35,327 bases of DNA from Enterococcus nangangensis (GTDB lineage: Bacteria; Bacillota; Bacilli; Lactobacillales; Enterococcaceae): NCBI RefSeq assembly GCF_005405245.1, contig NZ_BJDR01000021.1, forward strand, positions 1 through 35,327. The letters run 5' to 3'. Numbering within the stretch: the stretch's first letter is position 1; every line of letters starts with the position of its first letter. Shown here one piece after another: positions 35,217 through 35,327 of this stretch. The position numbers were made by a program, and so were the translations under genes. The notes beneath the pieces are model-generated. The model was not told where the DNA came from. It was given only the letters and a program-made list of their open reading frames with translations, and did not search any database.

Positions 35217-35327
35217 TTTAATCTCGGCTTTTTGTTAGTCCGTTGCTGGCTGGTTTTAAGTCAATATTTTGGACACATTTTTATAGACTTTTTTGTTCAA
35301 TCGCCACAAAGGCTCGCCTCCTTCTAG
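35217..35327. other. Sequence after the array, no gene seen
   Basis: AT-rich, without a reading frame or a clear terminator. No cas1, cas2 or cas4 starts before the window edge, but they could lie further on. Confidence 0.5.

Overview
The window looks like a chromosome segment of a low-GC Gram-positive lactic acid bacterium, most likely Enterococcaceae. The grounds are the sufCDSUB iron-sulfur operon with sufU, the zapA/CvpA/mutS2/trxA cluster divergent from rnhC, an SMK-box (SAM-III) leader in front of metK, an Rgg-type regulator, strong AGGAGG ribosome binding sites and TTGACA/TATAAT promoters. No rRNA or tRNA gene was seen. The species is inferred from gene content and order only.

Layout. 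1-77 is the outer end of an IS3-like element. 107-666 (minus) is a small Xre regulator with a membrane partner. 806-2878 (minus) is a Zn/Cd/Pb-type P1B ATPase whose promoter spacer is filled by a perfect ArsR-type operator. 3058-5795 holds a GNAT acetyltransferase, a Nudix hydrolase, a DUF925 nucleotidyltransferase and a VanZ-RDD membrane protein. 5887-8594 is an ABC exporter divergent from an Rgg-like regulator, followed by an unknown membrane protein. 9508-10777 is the SAM riboswitch and metK. 10841-16141 is the suf operon with a PerR-like box upstream. 16200-17040 is a small graveyard of mobile DNA: an internally deleted IS200 with its translation-blocking hairpin, and two IS inverted repeats joined head to head with no body between. 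17404-22684 is rnhC, a frameshifted GNAT gene, then zapA, CvpA, mutS2 and trxA. 22841-25972 holds ohr, an Lrp/AsnC regulator, fba and a protein with a discoidin-like C-terminus.

26122-35216 is a type I-C CRISPR-Cas locus: cas3, cas5c, cas8c with an internal cas11c start, cas7c, a VOC-family gene, a leader, and an array of 42 identical 33-bp repeats with 41 spacers. The adaptation genes cas4, cas1 and cas2, which normally follow cas7 in type I-C, are absent from the window, and the VOC gene stands in their place. Interference looks complete: Cas5c should process pre-crRNA, Cas7c, Cas8c and Cas11c should form Cascade, and Cas3 should degrade targets. Acquisition would need genes elsewhere.

The cas3 promoter carries a perfect match to a CcpA cre consensus just downstream of its predicted start of transcription, suggesting that carbon catabolite control governs this immune system. 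The cas genes use AGA/AGG arginine codons and are more AT-rich than the flanking housekeeping genes, consistent with horizontal acquisition.
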